NCBI GenBank assembly: GCA_036502085.1
Contig: DASXZD010000019.1
Location: 1-64,000, forward strand
Origin: PALSA-505 sp036502085
GTDB lineage: Bacteria; Actinomycetota; Actinomycetes; Streptosporangiales; Streptosporangiaceae
Length of the DNA stretch: 64,000 bases
Reading direction: 5' to 3'
How positions within the stretch are numbered: the first letter of the stretch is position 1; every line of letters begins with the position of its first letter. The position numbers and the translations under genes are program-made. Shown one piece after another: positions 15,690-24,195 of this stretch. The notes below the pieces were generated by a model that searched no databases, was not told where the DNA came from, and saw only the letters and a program-made list of their open reading frames with translations.

Positions 15690-16133
15690 GGGTGAGACCT
15701 CCTTGCGGGTTCGTGCGGTTGCTACCGCACCCGAGTTCCCGCGCCCTGGCGCTCGCGCCTGGCTGCCCGCTCCGGGGCGTGCCACTACCGCGATGCGGCT
15801 GCATGCGGCCGTAGCGCCGGCCGGTCTTCGATCGAAGCCCTCGGCGTGTCCGCTGGCGGCAGCGCTTGCGCGCACGACCGCTGACCGCAGATCCGGGGAC
15901 CACTACCGAGGACCGGCCCGTGGTGCCTTGCGACGCGCCGGGCCTGGCCGCGGGACATTCATCCTTCTTGGTGGTATTCAGTTGTCATGACGGGCACGGC
16001 CGGACATATCCGGAGGATGCTCACCGCAAACCGGCTGGCCCCCGAGCCTGACTGCTTAGCTCAAGCTACCGCTATGCCGCGGCCGGCTCCGTCATCGGGC
16101 GCGCGTGGCGCCTGGCCGGCTGGACGGGCGCAG
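15690..16133 (-). other. rpsO-pnp intergenic leader region
   Basis: This 444-base gap holds no convincing gene. It contains the pnp Shine-Dalgarno (15698-15704), a hairpin at 15713-15730, the palindrome CTTCGATCGAAG (near 15827-15838) and other short GC stems. In other bacteria the rpsO-pnp junction carries processing sites through which PNPase controls its own mRNA; that role here is inferred from position. Confidence 0.5.
15713..15730 (-). promoter_or_regulatory. pnp 5'-leader hairpin
   Basis: GTGCGGT-TGCT-ACCGCAC is a perfect 7-bp stem with a 4-nt loop; flanking CGG/CCG can add pairs across a 3-nt bulge. It lies nine bases upstream of the pnp ribosome binding site, so it could be an RNase target or affect ribosome access. 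Confidence 0.5.
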
Positions 16134-16403
16134 CTACCTGCGCAGGCCCAGGCGCTCAATAAGCGCACGGTAACGGGTGATGTCGGTCTTCTGCAGGTAC
16201 TTGAGCAGTCGCCTGCGCCGACCGACGAGCAACAGCAGCCCGCGACGGCTGTGATGGTCGTGCTTGTGCACCTTGAGGTGCTCGGTCAGGTCGCTAATCC
16301 GTCGGGTCAGCAGCGCGACTTGGACTTCCGGCGAACCGGTGTCACCCTCACTGGTTGCGTGCTGGCCGATGATCTCCGTCTTCACGGTCGTGTCAAGCGG
16401 CAC
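16134..16403 (-). CDS. rpsO: 30S ribosomal protein S15
   Basis: An 89-residue protein matching S15 along its length: DTGSPEVQVALLTRRISDLTEHL, the HHSRRGLLLLVGRRRRLL RNA-binding helix and a C-terminal YRALIERLGLRR. S15 binds 16S rRNA at the central-domain three-way junction early in 30S assembly. The start is GTG at 16403 with AAGGAG at 16408-16413. It is followed by pnp after a 444-base spacer, the common rpsO-pnp order. A possible -10 (TATACC, minus strand, about 16449-16444) lies upstream. Confidence 0.97.
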   Translation of the reverse strand: MPLDTTVKTEIIGQHATSEGDTGSPEVQVALLTRRISDLTEHLKVHKHDHHSRRGLLLLVGRRRRLLKYLQKTDITRYRALIERLGLRR

Positions 16404-16600
16404 GTGGCTCCTTCGTCTGAATCGTCTCCTGCGCTGCCGATCCGGTATAGCCGCAGCTCAGGCAGAGAGGTGCTGGGGAAAACCCGGGGGACCTCATCAT
16501 CTGCTGCATGAGGGCGCAGCAAACGCGGCTAACCACCCACCGGTAGCAACTCACGGTACCACGCGAGCCACCCCGTGTCGGCCACGCTAGAAGATCACCG

Positions 16601-17638
16601 CTAGTAGATCACCCGGCTGTCCGCGCTGACCCGCCTGGCCCGGGATTTTCGCAGGTCGCGGGTCACGCTCAGCCGCCGCAGCCACCGGTCCGTCCCGTCG
16701 AAGCGAGCCCGAAACGCCCGCCTGCCGTGCACCGCCCGGTAGTTATCGAGAACAAGTATCTCACCGGCCTGCAGCGCATATCCCCTGATGCTGGCATCAA
16801 TGCCGGCCGAAAGCTGGCGGAAGGCATTCCTCGCCGCTTCGCCAACCCGGGTGAGATCCGTGTAGGAGGGATCGATGCGCAGGTACGGCTGGTCATCGGC
16901 CCCCGACAGCACAGCCACCCGCGGCGGGCGCGCGTCGATCTCCGTCATCCACTCGTAGCAGCGCTCGGTCAGCTCGGCGGATCTCTGCTGCGGCCCGGCC
17001 GGCCACCGGTGATACGGAAGGTGCGCGAGATCCGGCCTGATCGGGAAGATCGGCAGGCGCAGGATGTCCGTGACGTCGCTAGCCAGCGCGATCCCGTCCA
17101 GGCTGGCGTAGGTCGTCTCCACGCCGCCGGGGTTGCGCAGGCAGGCCAGGGCGACGTAGTCGGGCCGGAGTGGGTGGAACGCCTCCGCGGTCCGCCACGA
17201 CAACGGCCGGCGGCTGCCGGAATCCAGCTGCTCTCCGGCGTGCTTCCTGATCGGCAGGACATCATGGATGAGATGGCCGTCCTGCTGCGTCGACCAGGCG
17301 ATCGGCTCGCCGAGAATGCAGCCGCACAGAAACAAGAAGATATCCATGTCCAGCGTCGGCGAATATTCCACCGGGCGCGCCCAGTGTGATGGCGTGGGAC
17401 CGATCTGGCGCCCGTCCACGGGGTAGCCGCCGATCACGCAGACCGCCGCCGTTTCGGCCAGCCGGAACGCGACCAGGAACTCTCGCAGGTCTCTCGGCAA
17501 CTCGTGCGCGTAGGTCGTCACGACGGAAAGGAAACCGGGATCTTCCGTGGTCGAGTACTTATTAGAGATGCTTTCGACCAGCGATCTGATCGATGTTAAG
17601 TCTTCGCGGCCGATATCGTATCTGTGCATGGCTGACAC
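16601..17638 (-). CDS. Clavaminate-synthase-like protein with lost metal motif
   Basis: This 345-residue protein fits the clavaminate synthase/arginine-asparagine oxygenase branch of Fe(II)/2-oxoglutarate dioxygenases: WSTQQDGHLIHDVLP, AFHPLRPDYVALACLRN and the C-terminal LDNYRAVHGRRAF (His304), DGTDRWLRRL (Arg318/Arg321 for 2-oxoglutarate). The first metal motif, normally HTE, reads R149-T150-A151 (SWRTAEAFHP), so two of three iron ligands are missing. It may be a pseudoenzyme or have a changed role. It sits alone between ribF and rpsO, interrupting the conserved order. The start may be GTG 17638 or the ATG at 17629. Confidence 0.75.
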   Translation of the reverse strand: MSAMHRYDIGREDLTSIRSLVESISNKYSTTEDPGFLSVVTTYAHELPRDLREFLVAFRLAETAAVCVIGGYPVDGRQIGPTPSHWARPVEYSPTLDMDIFLFLCGCILGEPIAWSTQQDGHLIHDVLPIRKHAGEQLDSGSRRPLSWRTAEAFHPLRPDYVALACLRNPGGVETTYASLDGIALASDVTDILRLPIFPIRPDLAHLPYHRWPAGPQQRSAELTERCYEWMTEIDARPPRVAVLSGADDQPYLRIDPSYTDLTRVGEAARNAFRQLSAGIDASIRGYALQAGEILVLDNYRAVHGRRAFRARFDGTDRWLRRLSVTRDLRKSRARRVSADSRVIY

Positions 17639-17774
17639 ACCGTCTTTCCCGCATTTCCCCGTCGCACGGCGTGGGTATTCCCCTCGATCAGAATAGGCAG
17701 CGCCGCCGCCCCGAGTCCATGCAATCTGACCGGCAACGTTCCGGCAAAGTACGCACGCCGGGCCTTGCCCGCGG

Positions 17775-18740
17775 CTATTGCTCCGCGGGCGTGTCGCCAG
17801 ACGTGAGCGACCGGGCCTGGTCTACATCGAGGTGCATCTGGGCGACGAGAGCGTCGACCGAGTCGAACTTGAGCGTGGCCCGCAGCCGCGCGGTGAAGTC
17901 GACAGCCACGTGCGCCCCGTACAGGTCGAGGTCGTCGCGGTCGAGGGCGTACGCCTCGACCGTCCGCTCCCCCGCCTCGAACGTCGGGTTGGTGCCGATC
18001 GAGATCGCGGCGGGCCAGCGCTCCCGCGCCGACCCGTCCAGGGCTAGGCTGGACAGCCAGCCCACGTACACCCCGTCGGCCGGGATCGCGGTGTGCGGCG
18101 GGCTCTCCACGTTCGCGGTCGGGAAGCCCAGCGCCCGGCCGCGCTGGGCGCCGCGGACGACGACGCCCTCCACCCGGTGCGGCCGGCCGAGCGCGCCGGC
18201 GGCCGCCGTCACGTCACCTTCGGCCAGCCGCCCCCTGATGTACGTCGAGGAGATTGTCACGCCGCCGGCCACCAGCAGCGGCACGCCGTCGGCGCTGAAG
18301 TCGTACTTCTCGCCCAGCTGGCTGAGCAGCGCCACGTCGCCCGCCGCCTTGTGGCCGAACCTGAAGTTCGCGCCGACCACCACCCGGGCCGCGTGCAGCC
18401 GGTCGGCCAGCACCATCGCGACGAACTCGTCGGGGCCCAGCAGCGAGAACTCCAGGCTGAACGGCAGCACGCACACCGCGTCGACGCCGAGGCCGGCCAG
18501 CAGCTCGGTCCGCCGCCGCATGGTGCACAGGAACGGCGGATGGGTTCCCGGCCGCACTACCTCGTCCGGGTGCGGGTCGAAGGTGATCACCACGACCGGC
18601 AGCCGCATCCGCTGCCCGGCCTCCAGGGCGCGGCTGACGATGCGCTGGTGACCGCGGTGCACGCCGTCGAACACGCCCGCCGTGACGACGCAGGCATCCC
18701 AGCCGTCTGGAACGTCGGCCAGCCCATGCCAGCGTTGCAT
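17775..18740 (-). CDS. ribF: Bifunctional riboflavin kinase/FAD synthetase
   Basis: RibF converts riboflavin to FMN and then FAD. The N-terminal nucleotidyltransferase domain has GVFDGVHRGHQ and the later SSTYIRGRL; the C-terminal kinase domain has GRALGFPTANV (Mg/ATP-binding PTAN), DGVYVGW and SIGTNPTFEAGERTVEAYALD. I place the start at the ATG 18740 (MQRWHG), with GGAGGTG upstream, giving 321 residues; the frame is open 25 codons further but that part looks non-coding. It follows truB by 125 bp. Confidence 0.95.
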   Translation of the reverse strand: MQRWHGLADVPDGWDACVVTAGVFDGVHRGHQRIVSRALEAGQRMRLPVVVITFDPHPDEVVRPGTHPPFLCTMRRRTELLAGLGVDAVCVLPFSLEFSLLGPDEFVAMVLADRLHAARVVVGANFRFGHKAAGDVALLSQLGEKYDFSADGVPLLVAGGVTISSTYIRGRLAEGDVTAAAGALGRPHRVEGVVVRGAQRGRALGFPTANVESPPHTAIPADGVYVGWLSSLALDGSARERWPAAISIGTNPTFEAGERTVEAYALDRDDLDLYGAHVAVDFTARLRATLKFDSVDALVAQMHLDVDQARSLTSGDTPAEQ

Positions 18741-18865
18741 GCCGTGCACCTCCGCCTTCGTCTCGCCAGCTTCGTCGTCGCCAGCCCGAGCGGGCCCCGC
18801 CCCCAAGCCTGCCATGCGATCAGCCCCGCCCGAACCGGGGCCACCTGGACCCGTCCCCCGAGGCG

Positions 18866-19750
18866 TCAGGGCCAGAAGACGGCGAGCGGACGGGCTACGC
18901 CGCCCTCTTCGGCCAGCAGGGCCAGGAAAGTTCCATCAGGCCCGAACGCCGCAAGCGGGCCACCGCTCACGCCGCAAGCGGGCACCCGGCCGCCGTGTGA
19001 GAGCAGCGTGGCCTGGGCTTCGGTCACGTCGAGCCGCGCGAAGGCAGCCGCGGCCGCGGCCGCGAGCGGCAGCACGGTGAGCTCGTCGGCCAGCTGGTCG
19101 AGCGTGCGCGCCTGGTCCTCGCGGTACGGGCCGACCCTGGTGCGCCGCAGCCGGGTGAGGTGCCCGCCCACGCCCAGCGCGGCGCCGATGTCGCGGGCCA
19201 GCGCGCGGATGTAGGTGCCGCTGGAGCACGTTACCGACACGTCGGCGTCGAGCAGGCCACCCATCCGGCGGATGGCGTGCACGGTGAACTCGGTCACGGT
19301 CACGGTGCGCGGCTCGAGCTCGGGGGGCGCCCCCTCGCGGGTGAGCTTGTAGGCTCGCTGGCCGCCGACCTTGATCGCGCTCACCGCCGGCGGGACCTGC
19401 CGGTTCTCGCCGCGCAGGGCGGCGACCGCCGCCGCCAGGTCGTCGTCGCTGACCCGGCCGGCCGGGGTCGCGGCGACGATCCGCCCGTCGGCGTCGTCGG
19501 TGTCGGTGACCTGGCCGAGCCGGATGGTGGCCGCGTACTGCTTCTCGGTCAGCGCGAGGTGGCCGAGCAGCCTGGTGGCCTTCTCCACCCCGACCACCAG
19601 CACGCCGGTCGCCATCGGGTCCAGCGTGCCGGCGTGGCCGACCCGGCGTGTGCAGGCCAGCTTGCGGATCCGCGCCACCACGTCGTGCGAGGTCAGGCCG
19701 GCCGGCTTGTCCACGATGACCAGGCCACCCGGCTGCGGCGGCGGCTTCAC
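18866..19750 (-). CDS. truB: tRNA pseudouridine(55) synthase
   Basis: TruB makes pseudouridine 55 in the T-loop of tRNAs. The 294-residue protein has GLVIVDKPAGLTSHDVV, the catalytic-aspartate motif GHAGTLDPMATGVL and SSGTYIRALARDIGAALG, with a C-terminal PUA-like region. The GTG start overlaps the rbfA stop (GTGA), so the two are translationally coupled. It lies in the nusA-infB-rbfA-truB-ribF group. Confidence 0.96.
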   Translation of the reverse strand: MKPPPQPGGLVIVDKPAGLTSHDVVARIRKLACTRRVGHAGTLDPMATGVLVVGVEKATRLLGHLALTEKQYAATIRLGQVTDTDDADGRIVAATPAGRVSDDDLAAAVAALRGENRQVPPAVSAIKVGGQRAYKLTREGAPPELEPRTVTVTEFTVHAIRRMGGLLDADVSVTCSSGTYIRALARDIGAALGVGGHLTRLRRTRVGPYREDQARTLDQLADELTVLPLAAAAAAAFARLDVTEAQATLLSHGGRVPACGVSGGPLAAFGPDGTFLALLAEEGGVARPLAVFWP

Positions 19751-20250
19751 GAGCGCGAGTATCCCGGGTCGCCGCCGGCCGGGTTGGCGTCGGCCGGCAG
19801 CTCTGACTCGTCAGCGTCGTCGTCCTGCGCCGCGTCCGGCGACGGCTTGTACGGATCCGCGTCGCCGGCCGGCTCGGCGCCCTCCCGGCTGAGCGCCAGC
19901 GCCGCGTCGGCCTCCCGGGCGCGGATCACCAGCTCCTCGATGTGCTGGACGTTCTCCGGCACGGTGTCCGGCACGAACGCCAGCGACGGGGTGTGCCGCA
20001 GGCCGGTCTGGTGACCCACCTCCGACCGGATCAGGCCGGTGGCGCTGGCCAGCGCGGCCGCGGTGTCGGCCCGCTCCTGCGGGGTGCCGTAGACGGTGTA
20101 GAAGACCGTCGCCTCCCGCAGGTCGTTGGTCAGCCTGGCCTCGGTCACCGTCACGAAGCCGAGCCGCGGATCTTTGATCCGCCGTTCCAGCATCTCGGCC
20201 ACGATCTGCGCAATACGGTCAGCCAGCTTGCGTGCCCTGGCGGCGTCCAT
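19747..20250 (-). CDS. rbfA: 30S ribosome-binding factor A
   Basis: RbfA is a KH-fold factor needed for late 16S rRNA 5' processing and cold adaptation. The N-terminal 110 residues match the family (KLADRIAQIVAEMLERRIKDPRLG, VTVTEARLTNDLREATVFYTVYG, LRHTPSLAFVPDT). The last 45 residues are an acidic Asp/Glu/Pro tail. The start at 20250 lies only five bases after the ylxP stop, and the stop overlaps truB. Confidence 0.95.
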   Translation of the reverse strand: MDAARARKLADRIAQIVAEMLERRIKDPRLGFVTVTEARLTNDLREATVFYTVYGTPQERADTAAALASATGLIRSEVGHQTGLRHTPSLAFVPDTVPENVQHIEELVIRAREADAALALSREGAEPAGDADPYKPSPDAAQDDDADESELPADANPAGGDPGYSRS

Positions 20251-20255
20251 CGCCC

Positions 20256-20552
20256 TCAGTCCTCCTCACCGAACAACCGCTGCCGCGCCGACAGCAGCTC
20301 GACCTCGGGGCGGGCGGCGACGAGCCGCTCGCATGCCATCAGCACCTCAGTGCAGTGCCCCGCCGTCGCGGCCACGACCGCCACTCCGATTTCCGTCCGC
20401 CGGTAAACCTCCAGGTGGCCGGTCTCGGCCACCGCTGCGCCGGGAAAGCCCCTTCGCAGGTCGGCGATCAGCGGGCGGACCGCCGAGCGCTTCTGCTTCA
20501 GCGAGCGGACGTCGCCCAGCAGCACGTCGAGGGTCAGCGCGCCGACGTACAC
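20256..20552 (-). CDS. YlxP/DUF503-family protein
   Basis: A 98-residue protein that matches YlxP: VGALTLDVLLGDVRSLKQKRSAVRPL, a central AVAETGHLE and a C-terminal helix. The gene is usually found between infB and rbfA, as here. The fold is ferredoxin-like and the role is not settled; a link to ribosome assembly is inferred from context. It starts 19 bases after infB ends and is followed closely by rbfA. Confidence 0.9.
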   Translation of the reverse strand: MYVGALTLDVLLGDVRSLKQKRSAVRPLIADLRRGFPGAAVAETGHLEVYRRTEIGVAVVAATAGHCTEVLMACERLVAARPEVELLSARQRLFGEED

Positions 20553-20571
20553 GACCGGCCGGCACTCAGGC

Positions 20572-23500
20572 TCAGCGGGCGCGTGGCTTCTCCCGCATCT
20601 CGAACGTCTCGATCACGTCCTCGATCTTGATGTCGTTGTAGCCGATGCCGATACCGCACTCGAAGCCGTCGCGGACCTCGGTCACGTCGTCCTTGAACCG
20701 GCGCAGCGAATCCACCGTGAGGTTGTCCGAGACGACCACGCCGTCGCGGATCAGGCGCGCCTTGCTGCCCCGGTTGATCGTGCCGGAGCGGACCAGCGAG
20801 CCCGCCACGCTGCCGATCCTGGGCACCCGGAAGACTTCCCTGATCTCGGCCGTGCCGAGCTGGACTTCCTCGAACTCGGGCTTGAGCATGCCCCGCAGCG
20901 CGGCGTCGACCTCCTCGATGGCCTGGTAGATCACCGAGTAGTACCTGATGTCCACGCCCTCGCGCTGGGCCAGCTCGCCGGCCCGGCCCGCGGGCCTGAC
21001 GTTGAAGCCGATGATCACGGCGTCCGACGCGATGGCCAGGTTCACGTCGTCCTGGGTGATGGCACCGACGCCGCGGCCGATCACCCGCAGGGCGACCTCC
21101 TCGCCGACGTCGATCTTCACCAGGGCATCCTCGAGCGCCTCGACCGATCCGGAGACATCGCCCTTGACGATCAGGAGCAGCTCCTCCTTCTCGCCGTCCT
21201 TCAGCGCGGACTCCAGGTCCTCCAGCGTGACCCGGCGGCTGCGGCGGGCGAACTGCGCGCTGCGCTCCCGCGCCTCGCGGCGCTCGGCGATCTGCCGGGC
21301 CATCCGGTCGTCGGAGACGACGATGAAGCTGTCCCCGGCGCCCGGCACGGCGGTCAGGCCAAGCACCTGCACCGGCCGCGAGGGCGGCGCGTCCTTGGTG
21401 GGGTCGCCGTTCTCGTCGAGCAGCGCCCGCACCCGGCCGAACGCCTCGCCGCAGACGATCGAATCGCCGACGTGCAGCGTGCCGCGCTGCACGAGCACGG
21501 TGGCCACCGGGCCGCGGCCGCGGTCCAGGTGTGCCTCGATCGCCACGCCCTGGCCGTCCTGGCTGGGGTTGGCCCGCAGGTCCAGCTCGGCGTCCGCGGT
21601 CAGCACGATCGCCTCGAGCAGCCGGTCAATGCCGGTGCCCTCACGGGCGGAGACGTCCACGAACAGCGTCTGGCCGCCGAACTCCTCGGCCACCAGGCCG
21701 TACTCGGTGAGCTGGGCGCGCACCCGCTGCGGGTCGGCACCCTCCTTGTCGATCTTGTTGACCGCCACGACGATCGGCACGCCGGCCGCCTGCGCGTGGT
21801 TCAGCGCCTCGGTGGTCTGCGGCTTCACGCCGTCGTCGGCGGCAACCACGAGCACGACCAGGTCGGTGGTCTCCGCGCCGCGGGCCCGCATGGCGGTGAA
21901 CGCCTCGTGGCCCGGCGTGTCGATGAACGTGATCTTGCGTTCCTGGCCGTCCACCTCGGCGGCGACCTGGTACGCGCCGATGTGCTGGGTGATGCCGCCG
22001 GCCTCGCGCGCGACCATGTTGGTGTTCCTGATCGCGTCGAGCAGCTTGGTCTTGCCGTGGTCGACATGGCCCATCACGGTGACGACCGGCGGGCGGGCCA
22101 CCAGGTCGCTCTCGTCGCCCGAGTCCTCGCCGAAGTCGATGTCGAACGACTCCAGCAGCTCCTTGTCCTCTTCCTCCGGCGACACCACCTGCACGTGATA
22201 GTTCAGCTCGGCGCCGAGCAGCTGGAGCGTCTCGTCGTTGACCGACTGGGTCGCGGTGACCAGCTCGCCGAGGTGGAAGAGCACCTGCACCAGCGAGGCC
22301 GGGTTGGCGTTGATCTTGTCGGCGAAGTCGCTCAGCGACGCGCCGCGGGACAGCCGGATCACCTGCCCGTTGCCGCGCGCGATCTGCACGCCGCCGATGG
22401 CCGGCGCCTGCATGTTGTCGAACTCCTGGCGCCGCTGCTTCTTGGACTTGCGGCCGCGGGAAGGCCGGCCGCCGGGGCGGCCGAACGCGCCCTGCGTGCC
22501 GCTACGGCCGCGCCCGGCGCCGCCGGGCCGCGCGCCGCCGCCACCGCCGCCGGGGCGCGGGCCGCCGCCACCCGGGCCGCCGCCGCCGCCGGGACCGCGG
22601 CCACCGCCGCCAGGCGACGTGCCGACGCCGGGACCGCGGCCGCCGGGCCGCGCGCCTGAGCCGCCGCCGGGACCACCGCGGCCGCCGCCGGGACCGCCCG
22701 GGCCGCGGCCGCCGCCGGGACCACCGGGACCACCGGGACCGCCCGGGCCGCTGGGCCGCGGGCGCATGTTCATCGGGCTGGGCCGCGGGCCGCCTGGCCG
22801 CGGCATGTCAGCCGGGCTGGGCCGGCCTGGGCCGCCGGATCCGCCGGGCCGCGGGCCGCCGGGGGCCGGGCCTGGCCTGCCGCCGGGCTGGCCGGGGCCG
22901 GCCGGGCTGGCCGCTCCGGGCTGCGCGGGACGGGCCGGGGCCGGCGTCGCGCCCATGCCGGTCGCGTTCGAGCTGAACGGGTTGTTGCCGGGCCGCGGGC
23001 CCGGCCGGGGGCCGCCGCGCGGGCCGGGACGAGCGCCCGGGGCGCCTGGGGCGCGGCCGGGGATCGGGTTCGTGCCGCCGGGCACCTGGCCCGGGGTGCT
23101 GCGGGCCGGCGCGCCGGGGGCTGCGCCGCCTGCCGGGCCCGCGGGCCGGGGCAACGTGCCGGCGCCGGCCGATCCGCCCGGACCGGTGCCCGTCTGGGCG
23201 GGACCGGGCTGCGCCGGGCCGGCCGGAGCCTGGCCACGCTGGCCGGCGCCGTCGCGGCCGGGGGTGGCCGGCCTGGGCGCGGGCTGGCCGGGGCCCGGAG
23301 CCGGGGACGCCGGTCCCGCGCCGGGCTGGCCGAGGCCGGTCTGGTCCTGGGCCGGAGCCTGGGCGACCGGGCTGCCAGCGGCCGCGGCCACCGCGGGGGC
23401 CGGGGACGCCGCCGGGACGGCAGGCGCGGGCGCGCTTGCCTGGCCCGGGCCTGGCCGGCCGTCGCGGGACGGCCCGGCCGGGGCTGCGGGCGCGGCCGGC

Positions 23501-23688
23501 TGGGCGCCGCCGGGGGCGGGCCGGCTTGCCTGCGCACCGAACGATTCCTTGAGCCTGCGTACGACCGGCGCCTCGATCGTCGAGGACGCTGAGCGCACGA
23601 ACTCGCCCATTTCCGTGAGCTTGGCCATGACGGCCTTGCTCTCTACGCCAAATTCTTTCGCGAGCTCGTAAACCCGGACCTTCGCCAC
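20572..23688 (-). CDS. infB: Translation initiation factor IF-2
   Basis: IF-2 is the GTPase that places initiator fMet-tRNA in the 30S P site and drives subunit joining. The 1038-residue protein begins with the IF2-N domain (VRVYELAKEFGVESKAVM), then about 400 residues of Pro/Gly/Ala-rich low complexity, a basic hinge (RGRKSKKQRRQEFDN), and the G domain with G1 GHVDHGKT at 540-547, DTPGHEAF and NKIDKEG. Two beta-barrel domains and the fMet-tRNA-binding C-terminus follow. The extended disordered N-terminus is typical of high-GC actinobacteria. It lies 108 bases after ylxR. Confidence 0.97.
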   Translation of the reverse strand: MAKVRVYELAKEFGVESKAVMAKLTEMGEFVRSASSTIEAPVVRRLKESFGAQASRPAPGGAQPAAPAAPAGPSRDGRPGPGQASAPAPAVPAASPAPAVAAAAGSPVAQAPAQDQTGLGQPGAGPASPAPGPGQPAPRPATPGRDGAGQRGQAPAGPAQPGPAQTGTGPGGSAGAGTLPRPAGPAGGAAPGAPARSTPGQVPGGTNPIPGRAPGAPGARPGPRGGPRPGPRPGNNPFSSNATGMGATPAPARPAQPGAASPAGPGQPGGRPGPAPGGPRPGGSGGPGRPSPADMPRPGGPRPSPMNMRPRPSGPGGPGGPGGPGGGRGPGGPGGGRGGPGGGSGARPGGRGPGVGTSPGGGGRGPGGGGGPGGGGPRPGGGGGGARPGGAGRGRSGTQGAFGRPGGRPSRGRKSKKQRRQEFDNMQAPAIGGVQIARGNGQVIRLSRGASLSDFADKINANPASLVQVLFHLGELVTATQSVNDETLQLLGAELNYHVQVVSPEEEDKELLESFDIDFGEDSGDESDLVARPPVVTVMGHVDHGKTKLLDAIRNTNMVAREAGGITQHIGAYQVAAEVDGQERKITFIDTPGHEAFTAMRARGAETTDLVVLVVAADDGVKPQTTEALNHAQAAGVPIVVAVNKIDKEGADPQRVRAQLTEYGLVAEEFGGQTLFVDVSAREGTGIDRLLEAIVLTADAELDLRANPSQDGQGVAIEAHLDRGRGPVATVLVQRGTLHVGDSIVCGEAFGRVRALLDENGDPTKDAPPSRPVQVLGLTAVPGAGDSFIVVSDDRMARQIAERREARERSAQFARRSRRVTLEDLESALKDGEKEELLLIVKGDVSGSVEALEDALVKIDVGEEVALRVIGRGVGAITQDDVNLAIASDAVIIGFNVRPAGRAGELAQREGVDIRYYSVIYQAIEEVDAALRGMLKPEFEEVQLGTAEIREVFRVPRIGSVAGSLVRSGTINRGSKARLIRDGVVVSDNLTVDSLRRFKDDVTEVRDGFECGIGIGYNDIKIEDVIETFEMREKPRAR

Positions 23689-23796
23689 TGCGCTCCCTCT
23701 ACTCGGCCCGGTTCACCCGGACCAGCTACCCGGACCCGTTTCGTTTCGACCGGTCCGGAGCAGTGGATGCCCTGGGCCGGCGTTAGCTGACTGCGC

Positions 23797-24183
23797 TCAT
23801 TGGTTTGAGCTCATCGCGCGTTCATCGCCGTCTAGACCCGCTTTCGCTGAGACGTTGCCGTCTGTCCGCATCATTTCGCCCGCATGGCCGGGGCTGTCCC
23901 CCTGGGTGCGGCTAGCTAGGTACTCGGCCAGCAGGGCGACGCCGAGCGCTCCCGGTGCCCGCAGCACCCGAGGGAACGCCCGACGACGCTGCGCTAGCTC
24001 GAAGCAGCCCTGGCTGGGATGCAGGTACGCTCCCCGGCCAGCCAGCCGCGCTCGGGGGTCAGGAACAACCTCATTCCCGGCCGCCACTAGGCGAAGCAAG
24101 TCGGACTTGTCCGCACGCTCCCTGCACCCTACGCACGTGCGCACCACATCGGAGCGCATGCCTAGAAGAGACCGCACGGCCAT
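23797..24183 (-). CDS. ylxR: YlxR-family RNA-binding protein
   Basis: The protein matches YlxR/DUF448: RTCVGCR, LLRLVA, DPRARLAGRGAYLHPSQGCFELAQRRRAF. It is nucleoid- or RNA-associated in other bacteria and lies between nusA and infB, as usual. The start could be the ATG at 24183 or the internal ATG at 24159 (MRSDVVRTC), which fits the family length better; neither has a strong ribosome binding site. The C-terminal 40 residues are polar and non-conserved. Confidence 0.88.
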   Translation of the reverse strand: MAVRSLLGMRSDVVRTCVGCRERADKSDLLRLVAAGNEVVPDPRARLAGRGAYLHPSQGCFELAQRRRAFPRVLRAPGALGVALLAEYLASRTQGDSPGHAGEMMRTDGNVSAKAGLDGDERAMSSNQ

Positions 24184-24195
24184 CTACCGGTAAGT

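Noticed and set aside
13374..15695. 773-residue open frame antisense to pnp
   Set aside because: High-GC shadow of the pnp gene: His/Arg/Gly/Leu-rich, no domain, no ribosome binding site. Similar long antisense frames over infB, helR and rseP/dxr were rejected for the same reason.
15831..16133. tRNA or small RNA gene in the rpsO-pnp gap
   Set aside because: No T-loop GGTTCGAATCC-like sequence and no cloverleaf pairing was found; the visible stems are short.
17629..17638. Radical halogenase reading of the dioxygenase-like protein
   Set aside because: Fe/2OG halogenases keep the first histidine of HxA/G; here it is Arg, so iron binding of that kind is not supported.
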